Shown: positions 22,131-33,937 of the stretch, piece after piece | Layout: each line of letters opens with the position of its first letter | How positions within the stretch are numbered: position 1 is the first letter of the stretch | From: Schizophyllum amplum | Lineage: Eukaryota > Basidiomycota > Agaricomycetes > Agaricales > Schizophyllaceae | Direction of reading: 5' to 3' | DNA length: 64,000 nucleotides | Assembly: GCA_007026445.1 (NCBI GenBank) | Contig: VDMD01000050.1 | Span: 1-64,000, forward strand | Notes under the pieces: model-generated | The model's database searches: none | What the model saw: only the letters and a program-made list of their open reading frames with translations | What the model was told of the DNA's origin: nothing | Program-made: the position numbers and the translations under genes

Positions 22131-24100
22131 TCAAAGGCCAGTCAGCATCTTTGAGCCGCAAGCGTAGCCCAGGATAGTCGGAAAGCGAGAAGACATACCG
22201 TACAAAGAACATCGGGGCGCGAACGTACCCAGCGCCTCCTCAAGTACGGCCAGCGCGCCCGAGTAAGTGCGCATGTCTGCCGTCCTATTACTCGCGCGCA
22301 GAACCGTCAACTCATCAATAAGAGCATGGCACGCCGTTGCCCACAGCGCCTGAAACTTTTTCAGCAAGCAGTTCTACGCCGCATATAAAAATCTACGCAC
22401 CGCCATGACCGGACTCACGTGTCCTAGGCGCGTGACGTTGACGTCGCCCGCCATCCGCGCGACCGCCCTGGCTGCCCCTGCACGCCGCTCGCGCGACGTG
22501 CGGCTCATGTCTGCCATCGGCGCGTGCAGCTGAATTACAGCGACCCGCAGCGTCGTGTGCGTGAGCAGCGCAGCGCGCAGCGGGACGGCGTCGCTGGGGG
22601 ACAGTGGGCCCGGGCCTGTGGGGAATGAGGGTGCGTCCGTGGGGAGCGAGGGGAGGCTGGGCCCCAGGTGAGCGATCACGTCGTCCAAAGCGTGGATCTG
22701 AGATGCGAGCTGTTCATCCGAGAGTTCTGGGCGTGCGTCAGCCGAAAGCGAGAATATAGAGACGAAGAGACGGGTACGAACCTCCACTGGCCGCAGCCGT
22801 GCGCACCGATGTACAGCGTTCGAAGACGACTGAGGCCATCGCCAGGTAGTTGAGGGATTCGCTTCCACCATCTGCCCGGCCATCGAGAAAGTCGAGCAGA
22901 GTCCCGCGTCGCACGGCGCTCTGATCGAAACAGCGTCAGTCGCTGCCCGAAGTTCAAAAATTCATGCTCACCGTCGATGGTGACGCTCCCGGCCACGGTG
23001 TATATATGCGCGCATCCGCGGACTCCGAGTAGGAGACCGACGCTGGTGCGCCTTCGACGCCCGACCAGAGATTGACGAGGATGAGAGTGTGCCAGAACGC
23101 GTTGATGCGTTCCCGGACTTCGCTGCGCGTCTGGTCCACGTCGCGCTGACGATGCAGGCCTGCCGCAAGGGCGAGCGACCATGCACCGTTCAAGTAGTAC
23201 CCGGCCTCGACCGACTTGTCGAGTCCGTAGGCGTACTGTCCGAGGAGCAAGCGCGCCTGCAGCGTGTGCAGCAGCACATCGGGCGTGGTGGGCGCCGTAG
23301 CAACGCTTTGGCGGGCACGGGACAGCAGAGAGGCTTCAAGAGTCAGCTCCGAAGCGCAGCGCGCGCCCCAGAGGTATATGACGTCTAGCAGGGCGGAGCT
23401 TGGGGCCGGCGAGCGGTTCTGCAAAGAGGCCCGAAAGCGCGGGATGTCAAGAAAGAAGTGGAGATCCTGGACACGCGCAAAAAATGCGGAGAGCCTGAGG
23501 GGGGGACGATGAGCCGACAAGGAACGTGACGTGAACCGACAGAGTGTCTAGTGAAGACGCTTACCAGGCTCTGTGCGTTGCGTGCGTCGAGGACACATCC
23601 GGAGCCCTGGAGGGGCGCGCAGACGCCGGTGGCAGCGAGGTACCTTGCGAGGAGGACTGCCGGTGTTGCACTTGTTTTTCATTACAAATCAGTTGTGGGG
23701 GCAATGGTTGCCTTCAGAGAAACTCACCAGAAGAATCGGAATTGGATGACTTGCTGAGCTGCAGCTGCTCGATGTGCGCTTCCAGATTCTCTATTTGCTC
23801 CTTTAGGACTCGGGTCGCTGTCCGGCTATATGGCACAAAGTCGCACACTTCCCAACGACCTGTTGTGGATTGGGAACATGGTCCACAGATGGGCTTGACG
23901 CCATCGCATCGCTGATAGAGGTGAGCTAGTGAAATGGTGTACAGAACAAGACGTACGATTTTCCTATGCCTGACTACGACTTAGCGGTGGCACCGAATCA
24001 GAAATAGGAGGAGTACTCACCTGCAGTTCGTGCAAGCTTCGCCTCTGCGAAGACCAGACGAGCCAGATGCGCCGCCTGTTTCGTCGTGATACGATGCCAT
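22131..24100 (-). CDS. Zn2Cys6 fungal-specific transcription factor
   Basis: The start is ATG 24100 (MASYHDETGGASGSSGLRRG). The DNA-binding cluster reads C23-T-N-C26-R-H-R-K-I-R-C33-D-G-V-K-P-I-C40-G-P-C43 followed by C54. It is assembled over two introns with a 13-nt exon (GCATAGGAAAATC, about 23962-23974) coding for HRKI. A short coiled coil (VLKEQIENLEAHIEQLQ) follows, as expected for a dimer linker. The middle homology region starts at VQDLHFFLDIPRFRASL, with ALLDVIYLWGARCASELTLE and EAGYYLNGAWSLALAAGLHR typical of fungal_trans domains. Later exons give LNYLAMASVVFERC and IHALDDVIAHLGP. The last exon may end at 22131 or be spliced a little further. It is a nuclear regulator. Its targets are unknown and no pathway genes lie beside it. 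Confidence 0.85.
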
Positions 24101-25419
24101 GACTTGAACGATGCGATGGGAGAGTCTGGCTCAGTCTGAGACCCTTTATACAGCGTCCGAATGACAGTCACCGTGACATCAACAAAGCGAAGTGGCGGGT
24201 GGCGGACGCCGCGCCAACTCTGGCCCCCCACGCACTGACTCTTCCTACCCCGGCGATGAAGAGGGCGCTGCATGTGGAGCACGTCGGGAAAGGTTGCAGT
24301 ACGATTATTCCGCGTCGCGCCTCTCTGAGCGGAGGACGGATAGAGCGGAGGACGGATAAAGTGGCGAACGTCGGGCGATTTGACGATGCACGGGCTACGC
24401 GCGCCGTGTTGTCACGTTAGTTGGCCCCATTCAACTGATCTGGGAAAGTGGGATACCAGTGGGGACGACGGAACAGCGACAAACACGAGCTGCAACGGGG
24501 AGGGCTGTGTTTTCGACACTCGTTTGTGACATGGCTCGCGCACTGCGGTGACTTTGGGCCGCGTTGAACGTCGAAGAGTTACTTCCCTATCAGAGCATGT
24601 CTTGTAGTCCGGCGTCGAGGGTCAACCAGATATCGAGTCCTCGAGACGCGGACGGAACGCAAGAGGCTGCCTGTGAGAGGGAGAAACAAATCAAAACTAT
24701 GAGCATGACCAGGTGACGTGGCACTAGTGCTCTCTCACGTGATGCCCTTCGGCAATCCACATAAGTACATAAGACAAGCCCCATTTGATTTTCCCATTGT
24801 ATCTCCGTCCGCCGCCGTCTGGGTCGGAAGTCATCTAGGTGACCGGCTTCATACAGTTTCAGCAGGCGCTTCGAATCGCTGACTTGGCATGTTACTGAAT
24901 GTTCTTCACGTCTCGCATAAGCCCCCGTTCGCAAGAGATTACCGTGAGCTATATAGCACAGCGTCCAGTACTTGACTCATCGAGCTCTCGTTGCTGAGTT
25001 TGACTTACGCGGTTGCTCAGACCATACGCAGTAGATCCCCAGGACTCCGGAAGCGTCCTTGTTGATCGCCCTACCCCGATACAAACTGCCGCAGGGGCAT
25101 CAGCGGTAAGTCTGCACAGGGATGCTGTACACCGCCGCCTCACTTTCTACGTCACTTCAGCCGCGAGATTGTCTCTTTGCCGCGGCAGCCGCTTGCTCGT
25201 CTCTCTGCTCGTCCCTCTCCGGTCGCCTCGTCTCTCTGTTCGCCTCCTCTCTGATGTCGCGGAGTCTCTCGGGTCGTTTCCTCCCTTTCACATTCCCTCC
25301 CTCATTTCTCGATAACACTGCGCTCCCTCTCTTCGGTGGATCTCCCTCTCACTCTTCACTTGATCTTTCTCTCGTGAATTTGGGATGCATCGTCTCGCTC
25401 GCGTTCTACCTGAACACAT
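24101..25419. other. Intergenic, no supported gene
   Basis: Only short overlapping frames in several directions are present. A 16-bp near-duplication (AGCGGAGGACGGATA) occurs around 24331-24360. Pyrimidine-rich sequence at 25150-25330 may be the leader of the small gene model at 25420. Confidence 0.4.
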
Positions 25420-26000
25420 ATGTGGCATCGAGGGTATCTTGATCGTGGCACCATAGCAAGCCTCAACGATGGCAGAGGGCGATACTTGCACGACATCAAT
25501 TTCGACGAGGTCGTTCGGACGGCAGTGGTGACGATGTCGCCCCGCTATCCAGCGCCGATCGGTATACACTGGGTGCGCCTGATATGTGCAGCGTGCAAGC
25601 GATATACTGACCCTCGTACCTCAAACGTGTGCTGTCGCCAGACATGGTCAATAGCATCACGTACGATACAGCCAACCCTGACAGGAGATCCATCCACCGG
25701 GACGTACTACCGAACCCGGTGAGTTCCCCGAACGCATTCCCGCTAAGTACCCCTTCCCCTGCGCTCGCACTCAAAGTCCGAGAGCCATTATACTTGGACT
25801 CAGCCTGCCCGGTTAGAGTCGAAGTGGCGCATGCTCCTCCACGACGACACGGGCCCCGCGCGTGGTACTGACGTCTCCGGCGCTGTATGAGGTCTCTGCT
25901 TGTCGAATCAGCCACGCGCTTTATCCCTCGAGGCAGATTCAGATGCTCCCACTCTGCTCGTACCACAAGCCTTTATACCCTGGCGAGGATCGTCGCGTAG
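25420..26000 (+). CDS. Possible small three-exon gene, unknown
   Basis: ATG 25420 opens MWHRGYLDRGTIASLNDGRG and continues HDINFDEVVRTAVVTMSPRY. Introns at 25562-25641 (GTATAC...GCCAG) and 25719-25937 (GTGAGT...GGCAG) keep the frame and end at TAG 25998-26000, giving 93 residues. The middle exon reads ITYDTANPDRRSIHRDVLPN, which looks coding. The second intron is long for this genome. No family is recognised. The true start may lie in an upstream exon. Confidence 0.3.
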
Positions 26001-26179
26001 GTGCATCTAATAATGATTATCAATAGCACGACTGCCTTCGGGTTCCACGATGAAGATGCCCTGGCGCGCTGTTTTCAAAGACGACGCACACGTTTCCCTC
26101 AAACTCTCAGAGTCAATCACCGACTCCTCCCTCGTCTTTGCCCGTCAGTTGCTTACGCGCTTCTCATCGCCTTACCGCC

Positions 26180-26461
26180 ATGTTCACCTACTTGCCACTC
26201 CTCGCCAATGTCTCGCTCGCGCTTGCCGCCGCGGCGTCGCCCCTGGCCAATGTGCCCAAGGAAGGCCGCGCGATCCCGATGCGCAAACGTAGCGGCCTGA
26301 CAACGGACGATGGCATCTTCGACCACGACCACGCTATCGCGCTCAGTGTTGCCACGCAGAACAAGCACCTCCAGAACTTCTTCATCAATCTCAAGAATAA
26401 CGTCCGACGAGGCGTCATCCGCGCCGTGATCGGACGACGCCGACATGGAGCATATGTCTAA
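26180..26461 (+). pseudogene. Relic of an A1 aspartic protease: signal and propeptide only
   Basis: ATG 26180 gives a secretion signal (MFTYLPLLANVSLALAAAAS). A propeptide follows with AIPMRKRSGLTTDDGIFDHD and then AIALSVATQNKHLQNFFINL. This arrangement, a K-R site, LT..DG.FDH and QNKH.QN, is the pattern of polyporopepsin-type proteases of polypores. The frame then runs into KNNVRRGVIRAVIGRRRHGA and stops at 26461. No DTGS catalytic motif, flap or second DTG follows in any frame up to 27200, so the mature enzyme is missing. Confidence 0.6.
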
Positions 26462-27262
26462 CAAGTTGAGCAGCTCTACATCTGGAGGGATTCAGGTATG
26501 TTGACGAGTGCTTCATCGTCTTCTGAGGCGTCGACCTCGCTATCCTCTCTCCGGTCCTTGTCTGTGACCCTCCGCGCACGTCGTCCCCCTCGTTCACTTG
26601 GCACGTTTTCACTTCGTATTCTTCCTCTGAAGACATCCTCGTCGCGCTCGTCCTGGGTCACCTCCAACAATGCCAGCTATCTGCCAGGGCCCCGCATGCC
26701 ACGGCCGCTCTATGACTACATGGATACACATGGACCATTATGTCACCTTGCCTATGCCCGCGAGAGAGAACGAGCGCACAGAACTCACTGTGTCATCACC
26801 CTCCTACCCCACATCTCATCCCCTCTCCTACTCTCCTATGCTCCACGCGTCTCTCAACCGTACCCCAACCATCAACTTGCAAGACACTCACGCCGCCACG
26901 ACCTCAATCGTTGCTATGGCCCTCTCTCCATTCCCCCGTCGTAATCGATGATCGCGCAGCGGCGATAAACGTGCAAAGGTGAGTGATCTCATCATCTGCG
27001 CAGAACGGGGGCTCATTGTCTTCAGAAAAAGGACTTTGATCGCAAGTCAGGTGCCCCGCCGACGGGCCATTCTGTCACTCCAGAGGCCAGGAGAAGCCTG
27101 CTCGGATCTGCTTATATACGGGGTGTGGCTTGTCTTGCGCGTCTTCTGCTGTGCTCCGGTGGCTCTTGCCAGGTCGCTTGAATCGTGCACTCTTGACCTT
27201 ATCTCACGCCCTTGACCGCGTCGTACGCTCTTGACCGCGTCGTGCGCTGGTGGTCAGTCGCC
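26462..27262. other. Sequence after the protease relic, no supported gene
   Basis: A plus-strand frame 26670-26951 (ending ALSPFPRRNR) is serine/threonine/proline rich and may be a leftover exon. It has no recognisable domain and no clear link to the relic upstream. Confidence 0.35.
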
Positions 27263-28549
27263 ATGGCCCAACCATCCCCTCTTCGCTACTGCACGAACGC
27301 GAATGGGTCGATCGAGTACGCTGCCCCGCGTCATATCAAGGTGGCAGCGCCGCCTCTACTTGGCCGCGAGGTGCGTGCACTGTTTCTGTATCGTTGAGAC
27401 TCCGGTAATGACCAGCTCTCGCGGCAGGCATATGCGGTGCGGGAGCTGGACATGCTCGTCGTCAAGTTGATCTTCCGGAAGATGAGGAGCAAGGCGCTCG
27501 CCAACGCTCGGGCTCGTCGTATCGCCGCCGCCGAGGCTCGTCGTGTCGCGGCCAGTGGCAGCGCGTCGAAGGTCGCCAAGCTTTTGTTCTCGAAGGAGGC
27601 GGGGAGGATGTTTGCGCGTCGGCTTCGGAGACGCAAGGAGCCCCAGCCTGCGCCTGCCCTACAACGTACGTCTCCTGATTTATTCCTTTGGGCGCATAAG
27701 TTGACGCGCTTCGCAGTCATTCATATCATCCGCCAGCTGCTCGCCCCCGAGGAGGGCCCTTGTATGACCGTTCCCGTGCCGCTGGAGGAATATTGTGCAG
27801 TGATGTACCGCTCGTACAATTCTCACCAGTTCCCCTCCTTTGAGGCCGCTGCTGTACGCGTTGCTTTTCCCCCTCTCACTATAAACACCCATCACTCACG
27901 TTCCACGCACAGAATGAGCAACTCGCCTTGGGTGACAATGACACGCGCCAGCCAGGCTACCTCGCCTATGTCCGGACCGCGTTCTACTGGAAGGACGGTG
28001 GAGAGTCTTTTAGGGAATACCTCCACCAGAAGGTACGTCGGATTTTTCCGTGACCGCGCTGCGTGGGCTAACAAAGAACCTTCACAGGAAAAGCATCGCC
28101 GGAAGCATGCATCTATTATCCACCAGCACTACATGGGCGGCGTGCGAGACAAGAAGAAGCGCGAGGTATTTCGCGGCGATGACCTTCGGCGCGAGACTCT
28201 GAGGCAAGAGGCCAAGAAGGTGTGGGCTGATTTGGCGAGGAAGGGTCTCAGAGCAAAATGGGAGGGCTGGGGGATGGAGAGTAAGGAGATAGAGGATAGG
28301 AAGGCGAAGGCGAAGGAGGCGAGGGCGAAGGCGAGGGAGGCGGAGGCGAAGGCGAGGGAGGCAGAGGCGATGGCCAAGGCGAAGAAAGAGGCGAAGGAAA
28401 AGGCGAGAGAAGACGCGAAGGCGAAGGTCGCAGCGTGGTTGGAGCCTTTCAACCCCGAGCGGTTCAGGGAGCGGTGGGGCGTGCAGCCTCCGTCGTGTGC
28501 GTTGTGGATTGGATATCCACACAAGCTGCTGTGCCCTCGACGAAGTTGA
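27263..28549 (+). CDS. Unknown basic protein with an alanine/lysine/glutamate-rich helical tail
   Basis: Five exons (27263-27370, 27428-27665, 27717-27853, 27913-28032, 28088-28549) keep frame throughout and give 354 residues. The start is ATG 27263 (MAQPSPLRYCTNANGSIEYA). Exon 2 is an arginine/alanine-rich helix (ANARARRIAAAEARRVAASG). Exons 3-4 read EEGPCMTVPVPLEEYCAVMY and PGYLAYVRTAFYWKDGGESF. The last exon carries repeated KAREAEAKAREAEA units at about residues 275-330, a long single helix or coiled coil. There is no signal peptide. The high basic content suggests a nuclear or nucleic-acid-associated protein, but this is inference only. Confidence 0.6.
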
Positions 28550-31236
28550 TTGTTATTTATACGCTCTGTACCCCTTGCTTGTACCAATACGTTCTGCTTG
28601 AATCGCTTACATATTTGCCACCGCAAGTCAAGTACTCTGGCAGTGGTGAGCGGGATGGGTAGCTCTGAGCGAGCGACACGGGCTTCGTCGCCCCTCGTAC
28701 ACAACACCACTAAGAGCCACCAACTGCGAGTTGCATGCCACAGTTCTGCAGGAGCATCCACGACGCGCGGTGAAGGAACATGGAGAACACTAGAGATTGA
28801 CACCAAAGACAATGAAGAGACAGCGATGCTCCACGAGGAATAAGTATCCGCCTCCTTCGCGTGATCGCGGATGACTTGGCCACAGCGATTCTCCGACTGA
28901 GTTCGCATATTCAAATGAAGGAAGCAAGATAATATTGGTGGAACCCGTACAACGATACGGCAGATAAAGCGGTGACCAAACAAGGGACGGAGCAACTGCT
29001 GCGAAAAGAGGACGGTGCAACGCTAGAATTACGCCGCAGTCGCATTTGGAAGAGACGTGGCCGCCGAGGGAGCCGAGCCGATCGTTCGAAAGAACTCCAT
29101 GGGCGGCCCAGAGACACGTGCAGCGGGGAGCGAGGAGTAGAATACGAATCAGGGGAGGGAAGGGAAAGGGGGCAAGGGAGGTTCATTTCTTTGCGGATAT
29201 AGTTGAAGCCTTGGGACCGATGCTACCTGACGCTACTGTATCAGCTTCATTCGCTGGCGATGGTGAAAACTACTGGCGCACCTTTTCCATGTTCCCTCGA
29301 GACTTTGTAGACCCTCAGAGGTTTGAACGAGGAATGATCTGCGACCTGTTGCCGCCTATCCTGATTAAGTTTGAATCGCTGCTTCGTATGAAGTTGAAGG
29401 CCGATATTTCCGTAAACTTTCAAGGGCAATGCGCCTGATACTGCAAGGCACGTAAAGAGGGAGCAGGCCAAGAGCAGCCTGTATCAGCGTCCAACGATCG
29501 CGATGTAACCCAAACGTAGCATCGGCAGCGTACGCGTTGGGAAAACTTCGCCCCGACGTCGCCTGACAGTCGATGTATGTTCTCTTGACTGATACTGCCT
29601 GCGGAAAGCCAAGTAGGTTAGACTCCAGAGGGCGACAAGATGGTGAGATCCAAGGACATGACGGTCGGGAGCAAGGAGACGTGGGAATCTAATCGGCGAG
29701 CGCCGCCGCTTTATCTGGCGCTGGTGCTCCTTGGGCACAATACGCTTCCCCTGGTCACTCGTCTAGAAGTCTGCGTCTCCTACACGCCTATGGAACGGAT
29801 GGGAAGTTGCTCAGACTATGGCTACGTGGAGCCTCCGACTTGAACACCTGCTTCGTCTCGGATACGGCTCGATCGGACGATTTGCTGGCCGACGACTTGA
29901 ACGAGAGGATCTCCTGGTTCTCCTGGGGTTGGTCGGGGAATTATCAACAGCTGGTAGCCAAAGGAGAGTGGGAAAGGTGTGTCAAGCTGATGAAATCGAC
30001 AGAGAAATCCCCAGACTCACCATGCGCGGCACCAGCGGTCTCCTTCTGGGCCAATTCAAACATCTTGACGACGCTTGGGTTTTGTTAACCGGCACGAAGC
30101 CTCTGGAGAAAATATTCGCATTGAACGACTGTCGCCAGATCATCGATCACCGGCGCCATAGTCTGGTTGGCGTACGAAGTCCGTTCTCAGGCGAGCCAGC
30201 ATCTCGTAGTCCCCTGTACCGCCTCTAGGCGTATGATAACACGCCTTTATCGACGCTCTCTCTGCAAATGCGCCTCAAAAAATATCAAAAACGAAGGGAT
30301 CGTACTTGACTTACTTAGACGTGACTGTCTATGCGGTCGAAGGCAAGACGACGAGACTGGTGACGAGCGCAACGTTTCCTCCTAATCCTTCCTACGGTGC
30401 GAGAACTGCATTTCTGACCTAGGCTGTAGTCCGAAGTGGCGCTTGGTGGAATAGGAGGCGCAAGCATAAGGATCATGATATGGGATGTTCCGGTGCAATG
30501 CGCTCGCGAGTGCAAAGGGACGTACCGTGGCATCACCTGGGACGCCGAAGGCGTGTCAACTGCGCTCGAGTACGCTGCAGGACATAGTACAGCATAGTAT
30601 AGATGGGACGGGAGCGCGATTGCCCGCTCGCTAGCAGGATCCTGAGTCGTTTAGTATAGTGAGTGCTCTTACCTGCTGCAGTCCATGTGCGTTGACACAG
30701 TTCAGATCTACAAAAATATCAGCCGTATATGCCGCACGATAGGACAAGAGTCGAGAGTCTTACCGGGAACTCTAGGCATCCTGCTCGCTACGCGTCGTCG
30801 AAGCAGAACGCAGGAAAGAACAATACTATCATCGCCTAATCCGATCAGCATCTTCCCCACCATCCGAATTCTGCCGTACGGACCCTCGGATCCCCTCCCC
30901 CTTGGCCAGGAGCTCTTTGGCGACCTCTCTACGCTTGCTTGGACCCGCCGGAATTCTTTGCGCGCGAACGGACCATCCGGGAGTGCGGCGGCTTCGGAAA
31001 GACCGGCGCGATAAGCCATCCATCATATCAGATTAAGAGAGTCCCATTGTCCTGCATAATGGGAACGGTAACGTGCCATGATGACTCAGCGTGCAGGCGA
31101 CTCGTCTTTGGCCTTGTTCTTCCGTATTCCATCAATTGTTACTTCGTCCCTTGTCTCCTGCGCTCACCGGCGCGAAACTCCCTCGAGCCCACGACGTGCC
31201 TGTGCATCCCTCAGACTCGAGCCTCCCACTGTTACC
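28550..31236. other. 2.7-kb stretch without a supported gene
   Basis: Plus-strand frames at 29046-29438 (GDGENYWRTFSMFPRDFVDP) and 29818-30228 (REDLLVLLGLVGELSTAGSQ) look faintly coding but lack joined exons, starts and family features. Mirror frames at 30685-31026 occur on both strands. This could hold one decayed gene. Confidence 0.35.
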
Positions 31237-32006
31237 ATGTCCCACATTACCAAGTGCCGCCTGGAGGTGGAGGTAGCCGAGGAGCGTAAAAATTCCATAG
31301 TCTATAAGCTCAAAAAGGTATGCAAGCATCTTACCACCGTTTCTCGCCCCCGTTCAATGTTGATTCTCTCGCAGGTCTTGGACGGACTCAGACGGGGCCG
31401 CCCGACGCTGGTCTCAGGGCCCGCGTATGACATGGTCTTGCCGGGACCGCCGATCAGGATTGAGCCCTCCGCGACCAACCTGCCCACGAACAACCAGCCC
31501 GCGACCATGCAAGCCGCGACCAACCAACCCACGGTCAACCAGCCCGCCCCCTCTGTGCTGCCGGTCCAGCCCGTGACCATCGCGCCCATCCAGGATCAAT
31601 CCTCCACGACGAACCAGGAGCTCGGCTTCTCGCAAGTGAGTCTAACGCGCTCAGCGGCGCTGCCAAACGGGCTGATTTCCTCCCCTCGCCACAGATGTTC
31701 TCGCGAGATGTCGCAGACGCGGATACGATGACCAGTTCTCGCCGTGCCGCCTTCCTTCCGGGCGACCTCAACACCGAGGTGCCCTCTGCGGAGCGCGAGG
31801 CTGCACTCATTGAGGCAGCTGTGCATGTCGAGCCCCGTTTCCCGGGCATCGCGCGGGGGTTGGCGGATCTGGAAGCCGCAGAGGTACGTGTCATCCTTGT
31901 TATCTATATGCTAGCGCTGACCACGCTCCCTCAGGAGGAGGACATGCAGACCCCGCCCCTGCGCCCTCGCGGCCCGCGCCCCATGCCTGGCAGGCGTGTC
32001 TTGTAG
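31237..32006 (+). CDS. Unknown four-exon gene with an Asn/Pro/Thr-rich linker
   Basis: Exons 31237-31317, 31375-31635, 31695-31883 and 31935-32006 are joined by phase-0 introns and give 200 residues. The start MSHITKCRLEVEVAEERKNS leads into a helix. Exon 2 contains imperfect repeats of NQPAT/NQPTV in a disordered linker (ATNLPTNNQPATMQAATNQP). Exon 3 ends AAVHVEPRFPGIARGLADLE, and the tail is proline/arginine rich (MQTPPLRPRGPRPMPGRRVL). No domain is recognised. The clean exon structure is the main support. Confidence 0.55.
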
Positions 32007-32548
32007 ATGGGTCAACGTACTTCAGGGTGAGGGGAAGTCAGTGCCGCAGGTGACACCTCCATCGAGGCTCGATGATATGCTCGTCGACGGCGAGCAGATG
32101 TCGATCGTATATTGCGATGTCCGGTCACCTGCTGTACTTACTTATTCCTCACTTTATTGCTCTCTGTGTTGTGGGCCATGCGCCGTCGGATATGTCATGT
32201 ACAAGTAGCTTTGCAACAGAAGAATCGGTTATCAATGTTCTTATGGAAATACTGCTCTCCCTCCGGCACGCCTCCGGTGGTTTCAGTCAAATAGTGAGGC
32301 GAGCTGTCTAGCCAAGCCCTGGCTAATATCGACCTGTATGCAATGAACATTCCTGATTTGTGATATCAGCGATGCGGACGAGCGAAGGCAAGTGGCGGAG
32401 GGTACAAAGAGGAGATGTAGAGCCCAAGGCTCCAGTCGTAGGAGGAACGTGTCGCACGAGCCGCCCCGCTCATCGCACATATGTTTCGATAATACAGACA
32501 TTGCCATCAAAGAGAGAGGCGGAGAAATCCAAACACACACTGACCTGA
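32007..32548. other. Intergenic between convergent genes
   Basis: It lies between the 3' ends of the unknown gene at 31237 and the F-box gene at 32549. A minus-strand frame 32283-32612 overlaps the F-box end and could be a spliced extension of it (QRTELYQRVYKIWKRRGS). No separate gene was seen. Confidence 0.4.
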
Positions 32549-33937
32549 TTACTGAGCCGCGACGCTTCCATATCTTGTAAACCCGCTGATAGAGTTCAGT
32601 CCTCTGAAGCACCTGTTCAATACAAAAAACCCCGGGGAAGACGAAATGGACGTACTCGGGAGGATAGTCAATTGTTCGTCATAGCGCATGTGCGTGTATT
32701 TGAGGGCGCGCCTGATTTTATCAGTGCTATGCTTGACGACGCCGATAACAGCACCTCTATCATTCATGACCCGCACGCAAACTTCAATATGCCCGTACTC
32801 CCTATCCTCGGCGGCGAGGAGAGTGTCAAATTGCCGGAGAAGTCTGCTGAGATACTGCCCTTCGTGCTTGACATAGACCGCACGCAAGATATTGAAAGTC
32901 AGTGCCAACCGCCTCAGCCCGCGCACCGGTCTCAGCACCTCGAACACCCAGTAATACGAGTTCTGCTCGTGCCAAGGGTGTAGGTTGATCCCCTCAATGG
33001 TCAAGTTATTCAGTTTGGGCATGCCAGCGAGCGTCGGGAGGGTTTGTATGTTGCTCAACCCCGTCGGGCAGGCTAGTGTCAGCTGCTCCAAGCTGCCCTG
33101 GAGACGCTCTACCAGGCAGTATATCGCCCTGGGAGGTAGAAGCCCCGTGTGGACGAAACTGACGTCCAAGCTGGTGAGGTAGCTGAAGGTGGACGTGAAG
33201 GAGCGGAGGAGGCGGTCGAGGCCGGCGATGCTGATGGGGCCGTGACCAGAGAGGGTGAGGTGGCGAGAGGCGGATGGGGCAGACGAGAGCGAGTCTTCAG
33301 AAGCCGCAGCGGCGGATGGTGCGGCAATTGGGGATATGGAGGCTGATGAGGGCGGGTGCACGGATGTCGTCGGTGGCAGCGCGGTGCACGAGCCGAACTG
33401 GGGATAATCCCAGAGCACATCGTGGCACATAAGGCGGCGAAGACGAGGAAGAGAGTCGAATACATTGAGCGGGACTGTGACGTCGACCAAAACGAGCTCT
33501 TCCAGCGCCGGCATCGCGAGTATCTTGCCCATCTCTACGTCTGTGACGACACGTCGTGTGCACCTCGCCAGGTCTAGCCGCGTGAGATTACGTAGCCTGG
33601 GCAGGATGGCCGGCAGTGCGGTAGGTATAGCACAGAAGGGTTCCTCAACGACGGTAAGAGTGTAGATATGGGATGCAAGATCGGGCGCTTTGCGAAGGAC
33701 GGACGATAGGCGGTGCGACGAGGTAGACGGGCGCGTGCAAGCGGAGGTTTGTTGGCACTGGTTGAGGCGAAGCTTGATCTCGCGAAATATCACTTGCTGG
33801 CTTTTCTGGCGCAGGCTGCGGTGGGCAAGAGCACATGCCGTCAAAGTATTCATGTCGCCTGTGTCAATCACGTAGTCGAGGACAAGATCGAAGAGCTCTT
33901 GCGGAAAGACCAGTGGGAAGTATTGTGCCTTCGGCAT
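32549..33937 (-). CDS. F-box/LRR-like protein, type A
   Basis: The protein is 462 residues from ATG 33937 (MPKAQYFPLVFPQELFDLVL). The F-box is at about residues 9-52: FPQEL, LTACALAHRSLRQKSQQVIF. This element recruits a SKP1-cullin ubiquitin ligase. The rest is leucine-rich with degenerate repeats (LPRLRNLTRLDLARC, MPALEELVLVDV, LPRLRRLMCHD), the likely substrate-binding surface. A Ser/Ala/Pro-rich loop interrupts it at about residues 195-235. The gene is closely related to that at 41211-42542 over the whole length, including MPKAQY at the start and RVMNDRGAVIGVV near the end. An intron near 32610-32635 may replace the last ~30 residues. The single long exon and the intact F-box suggest a working gene. 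Confidence 0.8.
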   Translation of the reverse strand: MPKAQYFPLVFPQELFDLVLDYVIDTGDMNTLTACALAHRSLRQKSQQVIFREIKLRLNQCQQTSACTRPSTSSHRLSSVLRKAPDLASHIYTLTVVEEPFCAIPTALPAILPRLRNLTRLDLARCTRRVVTDVEMGKILAMPALEELVLVDVTVPLNVFDSLPRLRRLMCHDVLWDYPQFGSCTALPPTTSVHPPSSASISPIAAPSAAAASEDSLSSAPSASRHLTLSGHGPISIAGLDRLLRSFTSTFSYLTSLDVSFVHTGLLPPRAIYCLVERLQGSLEQLTLACPTGLSNIQTLPTLAGMPKLNNLTIEGINLHPWHEQNSYYWVFEVLRPVRGLRRLALTFNILRAVYVKHEGQYLSRLLRQFDTLLAAEDREYGHIEVCVRVMNDRGAVIGVVKHSTDKIRRALKYTHMRYDEQLTILPSTSISSSPGFFVLNRCFRGLNSISGFTRYGSVAAQ

